DNA of 50,423 nt. Source: Acidovorax sp. CF316. GTDB taxonomy: Bacteria > Pseudomonadota > Gammaproteobacteria > Burkholderiales > Burkholderiaceae_C. A model generated the notes under the pieces. That model worked only from the letters and a program-made list of their open reading frames with translations. It did no database searches and had not been told where the DNA came from. How positions within the stretch are numbered: position 1 is the stretch's first letter; every line of letters starts with the position of its first letter. Positions 32,967 through 41,553 of this stretch are shown piece after piece. The stretch covers positions 1 through 50,423 of the forward strand of contig NZ_AKJX01000116.1 of the NCBI RefSeq assembly GCF_000276605.1, given 5' to 3'. A program made the position numbers and the translations under genes.

Positions 32967-33437
32967 CTAGATGGGGTAGATGATCGAGTTGGGGATCATT
33001 TCGCTGTCGTAGACAACGAGCTTCTTCGCAAACTTCAGGCCTTCGGGCGTGCGCACCACCTCGTCGATGTAGCGGCCCGTGTTGAATACCGTGGACACCT
33101 GCGAGAGCTTGGTGCGCAGCACGGCGTAGTTGGCCTCGCAGTGGATGCGCTCGCCGTCGAGAGTCCGCACCACCGGCGCGCCGATGATGTGGCGCTGGTA
33201 GTAGGGGTCGTGGAACAGGGTTTCCTTGATGCCGTAGACCCGGTCCCGCAGCATGCCCTTGCTCTCGAAAGACAGCGTGGCCAGCGGAAAGCCACGCTCA
33301 TGGTTCTCGCGCGGCTGCAGGCGGTAGCTGCAGTCGTCGGTGAAGAAGCCGGGCCACAGGTCCCAGTCGCCCGAGTCGACGGCGCTCGCGTAGTCGGCAT
33401 AGAGCTGGGTCAGGGCGTAGTAGGTGGTGAAGTCCAT
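32967..33437 (-). CDS. nagH: Ring-hydroxylating dioxygenase beta subunit, NagH-like
   Basis: This 156-residue small subunit begins [21 protein letters not shown]. It has the cystatin-like fold of beta subunits, with [11 protein letters not shown], which stabilises the oxygenase hexamer. Its size is close to the salicylate 5-hydroxylase small subunit. Its start is separated by one base from the alpha-subunit stop, so the two are translationally coupled. Confidence 0.88.
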   Translation of the reverse strand: MDFTTYYALTQLYADYASAVDSGDWDLWPGFFTDDCSYRLQPRENHERGFPLATLSFESKGMLRDRVYGIKETLFHDPYYQRHIIGAPVVRTLDGERIHCEANYAVLRTKLSQVSTVFNTGRYIDEVVRTPEGLKFAKKLVVYDSEMIPNSIIYPI

Positions 33438-33438
33438 C

Positions 33439-34701
33439 TCAGTCCTCCATCACTTCGCGCCAATACTGGTACATGCCGCGGATCAGCGTCTCGGTGACCA
33501 TGTGGTCGGTGTCGCCCACCTCGCGCCCGCCCAGTTCGGCCAGCGCGCGGTGAAAAGGCTTTTGCTCGAAGCCCTGCTGCGAGAACTCGATCACCTCTCC
33601 ATCGTCGGCCGAGACAAAGCCCGCCGGGCCGAACAGGTTGGCCTGGCGCAGCCGGCGCTGGGTCATCTCCTCGGTGTCGTCCGCGAAGCCGAAATGCGTC
33701 CACACGAAGTCGAAAGCGCCATGGCCTGCGGGCTGGATGTGGCGCGTGGAGACGCTGTTGACCTGCTGCTGCAGGATCACGCTGGGGAACAAGGTCATCA
33801 TCACCGCCGTGGGCCCGCCCCACCAGGGCTCGGGCACGATGTCGAGGAAGCGCGGGTCTTCGAGTTGCATGCTTTCCTTGAAGCTCGACACCTGCGTGAC
33901 CTGGCCGGCCTTGCCTGCCTGCCCACGCGTCGAGACCATGGCCGCATGGCGGTGGCGCGCGTCCATCCTGAGCTCGCTCTTGTTGTCCGCACGCCAGAGC
34001 CCGAAGGTTACGAACCAGGTGTGCAGCAGCCCGGGGTGGTAAGGGTCCTTGATGTTCTCCTGCATCAGCTTCCAGTTGCCGGGGATGCGCTGGCGGCTGT
34101 AGCCCAGCAGGGTGAGCTGGCGGCCGTTGAACAGGCGGTCGAAGTAGGCCAGGATCTCGGGGCCGAGGAAATCCTCGAACGGTTCCACGGAGTGGTCGAA
34201 CGATGCGAACACCACACCGCCGCGCGTGGCCACCTTGAGCCGGTTGAGCCCGTGGTCGGCGGGGTTGAAGTCGGCCGGCATGCCGCCGTGGACCTTGCCG
34301 TCCTGCTTCACACCGCGGCGAAACGGCACGCCCTGCAACTCGCCCTTGAGGCTGTAGTTCCATTGGTGGTAGGGGCAGACCAGCTCCTTGCGGTTGCCCG
34401 AGCGCTCGCGGCAGAACTGCATGCCGCGGTGGGCGCAGACGTTCTCGATCACGTTGATGCCGCCCTCGGCATCACGCACCATGACCACCGAGCGTTCGCC
34501 GATCGCCGTGCGCTTGAAGTCGCCCGCGTTGGGGATCTCGGCTTCGAGGCCCACATAGCACCAGTGCTTCTGGTAGAAGAAGCGTTCTAGCTCCTTGCGG
34601 TGCAGTTCCTCGTCGGTATAGACCTTGAAGGGCACGCGGCTGGTGCCCGGGCCCTCCCACCGGGCCTGCGTCGGGAAGATGGTGTGGGGTTCGCTGCTCA
34701 T
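33439..34701 (-). CDS. nagG: Ring-hydroxylating oxygenase alpha subunit, salicylate 5-hydroxylase type (NagG-like)
   Basis: This 420-residue catalytic subunit has Rieske ligands C89, H91 (V-C-A-H-R-G) and C109, H112 (V-C-P-Y-H-Q). The mononuclear iron site includes H222 and H227 in D219-P-Y-H-P-G-L-L-H-T, with a further aspartate expected near residue 377; D219 bridges electron transfer. Its length agrees with NagG (about 423, from memory). With gentisate dioxygenase next door, 5-hydroxylation of salicylate to gentisate is the most likely reaction; a related substrate such as anthranilate or a substituted salicylate cannot be excluded. The ATG at 34701 lies 41 bases after gentisate dioxygenase; an upstream frame to 34971 overlaps that gene and is rejected. 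Confidence 0.88.
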   Translation of the reverse strand: MSSEPHTIFPTQARWEGPGTSRVPFKVYTDEELHRKELERFFYQKHWCYVGLEAEIPNAGDFKRTAIGERSVVMVRDAEGGINVIENVCAHRGMQFCRERSGNRKELVCPYHQWNYSLKGELQGVPFRRGVKQDGKVHGGMPADFNPADHGLNRLKVATRGGVVFASFDHSVEPFEDFLGPEILAYFDRLFNGRQLTLLGYSRQRIPGNWKLMQENIKDPYHPGLLHTWFVTFGLWRADNKSELRMDARHRHAAMVSTRGQAGKAGQVTQVSSFKESMQLEDPRFLDIVPEPWWGGPTAVMMTLFPSVILQQQVNSVSTRHIQPAGHGAFDFVWTHFGFADDTEEMTQRRLRQANLFGPAGFVSADDGEVIEFSQQGFEQKPFHRALAELGGREVGDTDHMVTETLIRGMYQYWREVMED

Positions 34702-34741
34702 GGCTGTCTCCTTGTTTCTTGTGGTGGGCGGTGCCGCGGTA

Positions 34742-35794
34742 TCACAGCCGCTCCTCGCGCCACAGGCCCAGGGCCTTCTGTACCGGACGGTCCGAGTACG
34801 AGAAGAGCATGGTGTCGGCCCGCGCGCGCAGCGCCAGCGTGTGCCAGGATGGCACCACGAACACATCACGCTCCTCGAAGGGGTGGACCTGGCCCTCGAT
34901 CTCGGCCTCGCCCCCGCCCTCCAGGCACACATACACCGTGCCATCGGTGCAGCGGCAGGGCCGGGTGACAAAGCCGGCCGGCAGCCTCTGGGCGAAGGTG
35001 CCCAGGGTGGGCATGGGCGATGCGCCCGTGGCCGGGTTCACGAAGCGCTGCTTGAAGCCCCGATGCGCATCGGGCGTGCCATGGGACAGGGCGAGCAGCG
35101 CCGCCCGCGTCTGCGCGTAGGGGTAGATGAACAGCCGGGTCGGATCGCCAGGACGCGGGCTGTCTTCGTCCACGGGCAGCATGTTGGCGCCGTAGCGCGC
35201 CAGGGCGTCGCCCTCGGGCCGCTCCACGCCCTGTGACCGCTCCAGGGACTTTTCGGCAAAACCCGCATCCAGGAAGCGCACCAGCGGAATATCGAGACCA
35301 TCGAGCCAGACCACGGGCTCGCTGCCCAGGTTGCCATGGTCGTGCCAGGTCCAGGCCGGGGTGATGATGAAGTCGCCTCGGTGCATGGTCACGCGCTCGC
35401 CGTTCACTGCCGTGTAGGCGCCTTCACCGTCGAGCACCAGGCGCAGGGCCGACTGGGTGTGGCGGTGCGCGGGCGCCACCTCGCCCGGCAGGATGAGCTG
35501 CAGCCCCGCATACAGCGACTGCGTGATGCACGACTGCCCGCGCAGGCCCGGGTTCTCCAGGATCAGCACGCGGCGCTCGGCCTCCTCGGCGCTGATCAGC
35601 CGGCCTGCTTCCATCACCTGGTCGCGCACGGCCGCGTAAGACCAGTGGTGCGCCACGGCGGGCGAGCGCGGCCGGGGCGGCACCAGCGCGCCCAGCACCT
35701 CCCACAGCGGGGTCATGCTGTCGCCACCGATGCGCTCGTAGTAGGCCTTGCGGGCGGCCAGGGTCTCTGCGGAATGGGTGTGGGGCTGTTCCAT
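34742..35794 (-). CDS. nagI: Gentisate 1,2-dioxygenase
   Basis: This 350-residue bicupin iron(II) enzyme cleaves gentisate to maleylpyruvate. The first cupin has H110 and H112 (P-A-H-R-H-T-Q-S-A) and H151 (T-W-H-D-H-G-N), with 2- and 39-residue gaps typical of gentisate dioxygenases. A second cupin follows near residues 270-340. It is placed between the reductase and the oxygenase genes, so product and consumer of gentisate are made from one transcript. The start at 35794 is selected by family length; a frame extending to 35989 overlaps the reductase gene. Confidence 0.92.
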   Translation of the reverse strand: MEQPHTHSAETLAARKAYYERIGGDSMTPLWEVLGALVPPRPRSPAVAHHWSYAAVRDQVMEAGRLISAEEAERRVLILENPGLRGQSCITQSLYAGLQLILPGEVAPAHRHTQSALRLVLDGEGAYTAVNGERVTMHRGDFIITPAWTWHDHGNLGSEPVVWLDGLDIPLVRFLDAGFAEKSLERSQGVERPEGDALARYGANMLPVDEDSPRPGDPTRLFIYPYAQTRAALLALSHGTPDAHRGFKQRFVNPATGASPMPTLGTFAQRLPAGFVTRPCRCTDGTVYVCLEGGGEAEIEGQVHPFEERDVFVVPSWHTLALRARADTMLFSYSDRPVQKALGLWREERL

Positions 35795-35811
35795 GGGGCT
35801 TCCTTGTGCGT

Positions 35812-36807
35812 TCAGGTGCCGCTGGCGTAGAAGGCGTCGGCATACACGTGCTCGGGCAGCACGCCCAGTCGGCGCACCAGCAGCGCGGTGGCCTCCACCA
35901 TCGGTGGCGCGCCGCACAGGTAGGCGCGAAAGCCGGCCAGTCTCGGCCAGTCCTTGGCGATGGCCTCGGTGACCAGGCCCGTGCGGCAACCCGGCACGCG
36001 GCCCGAGGCCAGCACGGTGTGCACCGTGAGGGCAGGGTGCTCGCGCTGCAGCGCGGCCAGCCAGTCCATGCCGTAGACATCGCGCTCCGAGCGCACGCCG
36101 AAGTACAGGTGCACCGGGTTGCGCATGCCGGCCGCGAGCGCACCGCGCACGATGGACAAAATGGGCGCCAGGCCCGTGCCGCCCGCCACGCAGAGCATGG
36201 GCCCGTCGTGCCGGCGCCGCAGGTAGGCGGAGCCCAGTGGGCCGCTCACGCGCACCGCGTCACCCACCTTCAGCTCCCGGGCGATGTAGCCCGTCACGCG
36301 CCCCTCGGGCACCAGCCGCACGTGGAACTCCAGCCCGCCATCACCGGCCAGGCCCGCCATCGAGTAGGGGCGCACATGCGCGGGCGTGAACTGCAGCTGC
36401 GCGTACTGGCCCGGCGAGAAATCGAGCGGCTTGGCTGGCAGCAGCCGCAGGCGCTTGATGTCGTGGGTGGCATCCTCGATGGCGAGCACGGTGGCCTTGA
36501 GGGTGCGCGCGGTGTGCACCACCACCTCGTCGGGCTCGGCGATCTCTACCGTGCAGGGCTCGGTCACGAAGGTCTGGCAGGCCAGCACATAGCCGGCATC
36601 GCCATCGGTGGCAGCGCCCAGGGGGCGCTGGGCCTCGCGGCCCGATTCAAGCACCTCGCCTTGCACCACCTTGCAGCGGCAGGTGCCGCAGCGCCCTGCC
36701 ATGCAGCTGTACGACACGGGCACGTCGTTCGCGCGCAGGGCCTCCAGCAGGTTCACGCCGGCCGTGGCTTGCAGGGTGCGCCCCAGCGGGCGGACGTGGA
36801 TTTCCAT
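35812..36807 (-). CDS. nagAa: Ferredoxin-NAD(P) reductase of the ring hydroxylase, NagAa-like
   Basis: This 331-residue reductase has an N-terminal plant-type [2Fe-2S] domain with C35, C40, C43 and C77. Then follow an FAD domain (R-P-Y-S-M-A-G near 147, after P-G-Q-Y-A-Q-L) and a NAD-binding domain ([11 protein letters not shown]). This order matches naphthalene dioxygenase/salicylate hydroxylase reductases of about 328 residues. It leads the operon nagAa-I-G-H-Ab-L and starts 142 bases from the divergent NagR-type activator. A purine-rich GAAGAAGAGA stretch precedes the start. Confidence 0.9.
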   Translation of the reverse strand: MEIHVRPLGRTLQATAGVNLLEALRANDVPVSYSCMAGRCGTCRCKVVQGEVLESGREAQRPLGAATDGDAGYVLACQTFVTEPCTVEIAEPDEVVVHTARTLKATVLAIEDATHDIKRLRLLPAKPLDFSPGQYAQLQFTPAHVRPYSMAGLAGDGGLEFHVRLVPEGRVTGYIARELKVGDAVRVSGPLGSAYLRRRHDGPMLCVAGGTGLAPILSIVRGALAAGMRNPVHLYFGVRSERDVYGMDWLAALQREHPALTVHTVLASGRVPGCRTGLVTEAIAKDWPRLAGFRAYLCGAPPMVEATALLVRRLGVLPEHVYADAFYASGT

Positions 36808-36833
36808 CGTGCGTTGTCTCTTCTTCGTTCTGG

Positions 36834-36868
36834 ATCGCGGTGCTCCCTGCGGGAGTCATGGCCGCGAT
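36834..36868. promoter_or_regulatory. Nested inverted repeat at the predicted nagAa transcription start
   Basis: Outer arms ATCGCGG (36834-36840) and CCGCGAT (36862-36868) enclose inner arms CTCCC (36843-36847) and GGGAG (36851-36855). It ends 27 bases before the nagAa ATG and spans the predicted start of transcription near 36860. It could be an operator for a second regulator or, in part, a leader hairpin. Confidence 0.4.
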
Positions 36869-36937
36869 GATCCGGGCCCCTTGAAAATCAGTCAACGCAA
36901 TGGGGTGAATGTTGAATATCATTGAAATCAATATTCA
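36867..36937 (-). promoter_or_regulatory. nagAa promoter and NagR operator
   Basis: TGAATAT (36913-36919), 11 bases, ATATTCA (36931-36937) is a perfect dyad of the LysR T-N11-A type. On the minus strand TTGACT (36895-36890) and GATCAT (36872-36867), 17 bases apart, form a plausible promoter. With transcription starting near 36860 the dyad is centred at about -65, where LysR activators normally bind. The dyad ends 12 bases before the nagR start, allowing autoregulation. Confidence 0.6.
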
Positions 36938-36949
36938 TCGGGGCAGGCC

Positions 36950-37888
36950 ATGGAGCTCAAGGACATCGATCTCAATTTGCTGGTGGTCTTCAACCAACTG
37001 CTGGCCGAGCGCAAGGTCTCCAAGGTGGCGGAGAACCTGGGCCTGGGCCAGCCTGCGGTGAGCAATGCCCTGGCGCGCCTGCGCCGGCTGTTCGATGACG
37101 AGCTGTTCCTGCGCACCGCCAGCGGCATGCAGCCCACGCCGTTCGCCGAGCAACTGGCCGAGTCGGTGGGCTATGCGCTGGGCATGATCCATGGCGCGGT
37201 GAATGCGCGCAACGCCTTCGATCCCGCCAGCAGCCAGCGCAGCTTCACGGTGGGCATGACCGACATCGGGGAGATCTATTTCCTGCCGCAGCTCATGCAG
37301 CGCATCGGCGAGCTGGCGCCGGGTGTGGCCATCAGCACCGTGCGCAACACCGCGGTCAACCTCAAGGACGCGATGGAGGCCGGCCAGGTGGACCTGGCCA
37401 TCGGCCTGTTGCCGCAGCTCAAGGCCGGCTTCTTCCAACGCCGGCTGTTCGAGCAGGACTACGTGGTGCTGCTGCGCCAGGGCCACCGGCTCGCGCAGCG
37501 CCGGCAGTTGCGTGCGGTGGACTTCTTTGCGGCCGAGCATGTGGCCGTCGTCTCGGCCGGCACCGGCCACGGCCAGGTCGACGAGATCCTGGACAAGCAT
37601 TCCCCCGAGCGGCGCGTGAAGCTCAAGGTGCCGCACTTCGTGGCCATCGGCCACATCCTGCAGTCCACCGACCTCATCGCCACCGTGCCCGAGCGCCTGG
37701 CCGGGCGCATGGTGGAGCCCTTCGGCCTGGTGGCGCGCCCGCACCCGGTCAAGCTGCCGCGCATCGCCATCAACCTGTTCTGGCACGCCAAGTACCACAA
37801 GGACCCTGCGAACCAGTGGCTGCGCACGCTGGTCTTCGACCTGCACTCGGACTATGCGGGCCGGGCGCAAGGGCCGGCGCTTCAGTAG
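36950..37888 (+). CDS. nagR: LysR-family activator, NahR/NagR-like
   Basis: This 312-residue regulator begins M-E-L-K-D-I-D-L-N-L-L-V-V-F-N-Q, nearly identical to my recollection of NahR. It shares further blocks with it, such as A-E-N-L-G-L-G-Q-P-A-V-S-N-A-L (helix-turn-helix), G-M-T-D-I-G-E-I-Y-F-L-P, A-G-T-G-H-G-Q-V-D and F-W-H-A-K-Y-H-K-D. NahR-type proteins activate salicylate pathway operons when salicylate binds the effector domain. It is divergent from nagAa and its operator lies between them. Its 3' end overlaps the convergent IclR gene by seven bases. Confidence 0.93.
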   Translation: MELKDIDLNLLVVFNQLLAERKVSKVAENLGLGQPAVSNALARLRRLFDDELFLRTASGMQPTPFAEQLAESVGYALGMIHGAVNARNAFDPASSQRSFTVGMTDIGEIYFLPQLMQRIGELAPGVAISTVRNTAVNLKDAMEAGQVDLAIGLLPQLKAGFFQRRLFEQDYVVLLRQGHRLAQRRQLRAVDFFAAEHVAVVSAGTGHGQVDEILDKHSPERRVKLKVPHFVAIGHILQSTDLIATVPERLAGRMVEPFGLVARPHPVKLPRIAINLFWHAKYHKDPANQWLRTLVFDLHSDYAGRAQGPALQ

Positions 37889-38706
37889 CGGTCGTCCTCG
37901 TCGCTGCCGTTGCCCCAGGTGCCCACGTTGGCGGACTTGAGCAGCGGCGAGGCCTGGCCCGCCATGGCCAGCTCGTCCGCGGCGGCCATGAGCTCGGGGC
38001 CGAAGCGGGCCATGCTCTTGGCCGTGAGCCGGGCCGAGGGGCCGGCGATGACCAGCACGCCCGTGGTGGGCTCGCCCTTGCGGCGCACGGGGGCCGCCAT
38101 GGAACTCATGCCGGGCGCATAACCATCCTGGATCAGGCTGTAGCCGCGTTTGGCATGCGCGCGCAAGGCCGTCTGCAGCGCCTTGAGCGTGGTGGGCGCG
38201 TTGGGCCCGAACTGGCGCGGGCTGCCCAGGCCCTGTTTGGACACGCGTGCGGCGGCCTCGTCTTCGGGCAGGGTCATGAGCCAGGCATGGCCTGCGGCGC
38301 TGCACGACAGGCGCAGGTCGATGCCCATGTCCGGGTCGTACAGCAGGCCCGACTTGGCGCCCTGGGCCTTGGCCACCAGGGTCAGCCGCTCGCCGTCGAC
38401 GATGGCCAGGCGCACGAGTTCCTCGGTGGTGCGCGCGAGCCGGTCGATCACGGGCTGGGCGATGTCCACCACGCCCGAGCGGCTCAAAAAGCTCAGCCCC
38501 ATCGAGGCCATCTTGGTGGTGAGCGCGTAGTCGCCCTTGTGCGGCATCTGGCGCACGTAGCCATAGCCGATGAGCTCGTGCAGCGTGCGGTGGCAACCGC
38601 TGCGCAGCATGTTGAGCTCGGTGGAGATGCGCGCCAGCGCCACGCCATCGGGGTGCGCGACCAGGTATTCCAGGATGGCCAGGGATTTTTCGAGCGCTCC
38701 GCTCAT
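37882..38706 (-). CDS. IclR-family regulator
   Basis: This 274-residue protein has an N-terminal winged helix (K-S-L-A-I-L-E-Y-L and L-N-M-L-R-S-G-C-H-R-T-L-H-E-L, residues 5-50). The IclR effector domain follows, with L-S-C-S-A-A-G-H-A-W-L and G-Y-S-L-I-Q-D-G-Y-A-P-G-M-S-S-M-A-A-P-V. It is divergent from a TRAP-type receptor across 178 bases and probably controls that gene. The C terminus is unusually acidic and polar (N-G-S-D-E-D-D-R-Y). Its effector is unknown, but family members usually bind small organic acids. Confidence 0.9.
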   Translation of the reverse strand: MSGALEKSLAILEYLVAHPDGVALARISTELNMLRSGCHRTLHELIGYGYVRQMPHKGDYALTTKMASMGLSFLSRSGVVDIAQPVIDRLARTTEELVRLAIVDGERLTLVAKAQGAKSGLLYDPDMGIDLRLSCSAAGHAWLMTLPEDEAAARVSKQGLGSPRQFGPNAPTTLKALQTALRAHAKRGYSLIQDGYAPGMSSMAAPVRRKGEPTTGVLVIAGPSARLTAKSMARFGPELMAAADELAMAGQASPLLKSANVGTWGNGSDEDDRY

Positions 38707-38774
38707 GGGGTCTCCTTCGGGTGGATGGCCACGATCATACGCAGGCTTTCAGAATTTGAATGAGTTGTAAATGT

Positions 38775-38787
38775 TGAATGACGTTCA
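38775..38787. promoter_or_regulatory. Short dyad in the IclR/TRAP receptor intergenic region
   Basis: TGAA TGACG TTCA is a short perfect dyad within an AT-rich patch (about 38749-38800). It is a candidate IclR operator for the divergent promoters, on position and symmetry only. Confidence 0.3.
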
Positions 38788-38884
38788 GAAAATGCGAATA
38801 CCATGCGCCGTCGCACCGCGAAGAACGCCCCGTTGAAGGCGCGCCGCAGCGATCACCTCCCAAGACAGAAAGGAAGAGACAAGC

Positions 38885-39916
38885 ATGACCACATCGAACC
38901 TGCGCCGCGCGGCGCTGGCCACCATCGGCGCCCTGGCCCTTGCCTGCACCACACCTTCGGCGCTGGCCCAGGACATCAAGGAGCGCAACCTCAAGTTCGC
39001 CTTCAGCCTGGCCAAGGACCATCCGCTCGGGCAGGGCGCGCAGAAGTTCGCCGACCTGGTTGCGCAAAAGAGTGGCGGCAAGATCAAGGTCACGCTGTTC
39101 GCCAACGCCGTGCTCGGCAGCGACACGCAGAACCTGTCGGCCGTGCGCGGCGGTACGCTCGACTTCGCCTCCATGGCCACGGGCCTGCTCGCGGGCATCG
39201 ACAAGCAGTTCATGGTGTTCGACTTTCCTTTCCTGTTCGACAGCCCGCAGGAGGCCTATGGCCTGGCCGACGGCCCGGTAGGCACCCGGCTGCAGGCGGG
39301 CCTGGCGGCGCACGGCATTGTCGGCATGGGCATCTGGGACCTGGGCTTTCGCAACATGACCAACAGCAAGCGCCCCATCGCGCGGCACGAGGACCTGCAG
39401 GGCCTCAAGCTGCGCGTGATCGCCTCGCCGATCTACCTGGACATGTTCAACACCCTGGGCGCCAACCCCGTGCCCATGACCTTCGGCGAGGTCTACGGCG
39501 CGCTGGAGTCCAAGGCCATCGACGGCCAGGACAACCCGGTGGGCGTGATCGAGTCGGCCAAGTTCGCCGAGGTGCAGAAGTACCTCTCGCTCACGCGCCA
39601 CGTCTATACCGGCATGCCCGTGCTCATGAGCAAGAAGACCTGGGACGGCATGTCCGAAGCCGAGCGCAAGCTCATCACCGACGCCGCCAACGAGGCGAAA
39701 CAGGAGGAGCGCCGCATCGCCCAGGCCAAGGAGGCCGAGTCCATCACCAACCTGCGCAAGACCATGCAGGTCAACGATGTGGCGCCAGCCGAGCTCGCGC
39801 GCTTGCGCCAGAAGGTGCAGCCCGTGGTCGACAAGTTCGCCAAGGAAGTTGGCGAGCCGCTGATGACCCAGGTCAACGCCGAGCTCGCGCGCATGCGCGG
39901 CGCCGGCAACAAGTGA
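38885..39916 (+). CDS. TRAP transporter solute-binding protein, DctP family
   Basis: This 343-residue periplasmic receptor has a signal peptide ending near A-L-A-Q-D (residue 28). DctP marks are L-A-K-D-H-P-L-G-Q-G, the N-A-V-L-G-S-D segment, and D-G-Q-D-N-P-V-G-V-I-E-S-A-K-F near residue 220. TRAP receptors usually bind carboxylates through a conserved arginine, here probably in L-K-L-R-V-I-A-S-P. AAGGAAGAG lies upstream of the ATG. No DctQ or DctM membrane gene follows, so it is an orphan receptor in this window. Its neighbours (IclR, a barrel protein, a fumarylpyruvate-hydrolase-like protein) hint at an organic acid ligand. Confidence 0.9.
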   Translation: MTTSNLRRAALATIGALALACTTPSALAQDIKERNLKFAFSLAKDHPLGQGAQKFADLVAQKSGGKIKVTLFANAVLGSDTQNLSAVRGGTLDFASMATGLLAGIDKQFMVFDFPFLFDSPQEAYGLADGPVGTRLQAGLAAHGIVGMGIWDLGFRNMTNSKRPIARHEDLQGLKLRVIASPIYLDMFNTLGANPVPMTFGEVYGALESKAIDGQDNPVGVIESAKFAEVQKYLSLTRHVYTGMPVLMSKKTWDGMSEAERKLITDAANEAKQEERRIAQAKEAESITNLRKTMQVNDVAPAELARLRQKVQPVVDKFAKEVGEPLMTQVNAELARMRGAGNK

Positions 39917-39925
39917 GGGCCGGCC

Positions 39926-40609
39926 ATGGCACTGTTGGGGCAGGCCGCCCTGGCTATGTGGTGGGACATCGCGCCCGAGCGGCGTGCCGAGTTCGAGGAC
40001 TGGCACACGCATGAACACTTCCCTGAGCGCATGGGCATCCCCGGCTTCCACCGGGGCTCGCGCTGGTCCGCGGTGGATGGCGGCGAGGGTTTTTTTGTGC
40101 TGTACGAGCTGGCGGCGTACGAGACCTTGTTCTGTGATGCCTACCTGGAGCGCCTGAACGCGCCCTCGCCCTGGTCCACGCAGATGATGCCGCACCACCG
40201 CCACATGGTGCGCAGCCAGTGCCGCGTGCTGGAAAGCCGCGGCGGCGCGCTGTCACGGTATGCGCTCACGCTGCGGCTGTCGCCGGCCGAAGGTGCTGCG
40301 GATCGCCTGCGCGGCCATCTGGGTGGGCTCGCGGGGTTGCTGGTGTCGCGCCCCGGCACCACTGCGGGCCACCTGCTGCGGAACCAGACCCCGCAGATCG
40401 CGGCCACCACCGAGCAGCAGATCCGCGGCGGCCCCGATCCGGCAGCCGACTGGGTCTTCATCGCCTGCGGGTACGACCGGGCGGCGCTGCAAGCGCTGGC
40501 AGGCACTGGGCTGTCGGAGGCTGCGCTGGTGGCCGCCGGCGCGCAGGCCGGCGCGCTGCGCGGCCTCTATGCACTGGCGCACTCCAACACGGCGCAGGAC
40601 CTGGGTTAG
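39926..40609 (+). CDS. Uncharacterised duplicated alpha/beta-barrel protein
   Basis: This 227-residue protein begins W-W-D-I-A-P-E-R-R-A-E-F-E-D-W-H-T-H-E-H-F-P-E-R, a pattern of ferredoxin-like dimeric-barrel proteins related to EthD/Dabb families. It continues with G-I-P-G-F-H-R-G-S-R-W and a strand F-F-V-L-Y-E-L. A second, weaker half follows from residue 110. The histidine/tryptophan/glutamate cluster W-H-x-H-E-H could be a binding or catalytic site. Such proteins of unknown function recur beside catabolic genes. It starts 10 bases after the TRAP receptor and is probably co-transcribed. I do not assign a function. Confidence 0.6.
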   Translation: MALLGQAALAMWWDIAPERRAEFEDWHTHEHFPERMGIPGFHRGSRWSAVDGGEGFFVLYELAAYETLFCDAYLERLNAPSPWSTQMMPHHRHMVRSQCRVLESRGGALSRYALTLRLSPAEGAADRLRGHLGGLAGLLVSRPGTTAGHLLRNQTPQIAATTEQQIRGGPDPAADWVFIACGYDRAALQALAGTGLSEAALVAAGAQAGALRGLYALAHSNTAQDLG

Positions 40610-40630
40610 CGGCCCCGCAGCGCGCGGAGG

Positions 40631-41422
40631 TCAGACGATGCGCAGCTTCAGGTTGGGGAAACGGTCGATGTGGATCTCGATCTCGTCGCCCTTGACCACC
40701 GGGCCCACGTTCTCGGGCGTGCCCGAGTAGATGATGTCGCCGGGCTTGAGCTCGAAGGCACGTGACAGGCGGCTGATCTGCTCGGCCACCGACCAGATCA
40801 TGTGCTGCAGGGTGGCGCTCTGCTTGGTGGTGCCGTTGACCTTGAGCCAGATGTCGCCATCCTTGATGTGGCCCACCTGGCTCACGGGATACAGCGGCCC
40901 CACGGGCGCGGACTGATCAAACGCCTTGCCGATCTCCCAGGGCTTCTTCTGGTCACCCATCTCGCGCTGCAGGTCGCGGCGTGTCATGTCCAGGCCCAGC
41001 GAATAGCCGAACACATGGTCCAGTGCCTTCTCGACCGGGATGTCGCGCCCGCCTTTCGAGAGGGCCACGACCAGCTCCACCTCGTAGTGGTAGTTCTTGG
41101 TGAGGGTGGGGTAGGCATGGTCTGCCACCACGCCGGGCTGCACGAACTGGATCGCGTCGGCCGGCTTCTGGAAGAAGAAGGGTGGTTCGCGCGTCGGGTC
41201 CGAGCCCATCTCGCGCGCATGGGCCGCGTAGTTGCGGCCGATGCAGTACACGCGGCGCACGGGAAACACCTGGTCGCTGCCCACGATGGGAATCGTGGTC
41301 TGCGGCAGGTCGAAGGGGGTGGCGGCCGCTTTGCTGGCGCCTGCGGGCAGGGCGCAGCCGGCGACCGCGCCGGTGGCGAGGAGGGCGGAGTGGGTCAAGA
41401 TGTTGCGTCGGGGTTGGTCCAT
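40631..41422 (-). CDS. Fumarylacetoacetate hydrolase family protein with an export/lipoprotein signal
   Basis: This 263-residue FAH-superfamily protein has R-V-Y-C-I-G-R-N-Y-A-A-H-A-R-E-M-G and the metal-binding E-x-E in Y-H-Y-E-V-E-L-V-V-A-L. A further acidic ligand is in G-L-D-M-T-R-R-D. This resembles fumarylpyruvate hydrolases (NagK type), which split fumarylpyruvate to fumarate and pyruvate. Oddly, the only start with a good ribosome site (AGGAG, ATG at 41422) adds a twin-arginine-like P-R-R-N-I-L, a hydrophobic core and a lipobox-like V-A-G-C near residue 26. The product may therefore be exported or lipid-anchored. No other methionine lies between this start and the catalytic domain. 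The gene is divergent from an AraC regulator. Confidence 0.8.
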   Translation of the reverse strand: MDQPRRNILTHSALLATGAVAGCALPAGASKAAATPFDLPQTTIPIVGSDQVFPVRRVYCIGRNYAAHAREMGSDPTREPPFFFQKPADAIQFVQPGVVADHAYPTLTKNYHYEVELVVALSKGGRDIPVEKALDHVFGYSLGLDMTRRDLQREMGDQKKPWEIGKAFDQSAPVGPLYPVSQVGHIKDGDIWLKVNGTTKQSATLQHMIWSVAEQISRLSRAFELKPGDIIYSGTPENVGPVVKGDEIEIHIDRFPNLKLRIV

Positions 41423-41553
41423 GGGCTTTGTCTCCTGGTGGCTGTTGTCGTGTGCACAGCGATTGTTGGTGCCTGCGACCGCCGCAACTTGCACGCAGCT
41501 ACGCCGAAACTGGACACAGCCACACGCCACTGTGAGGCAGCTACCATTGGCGC

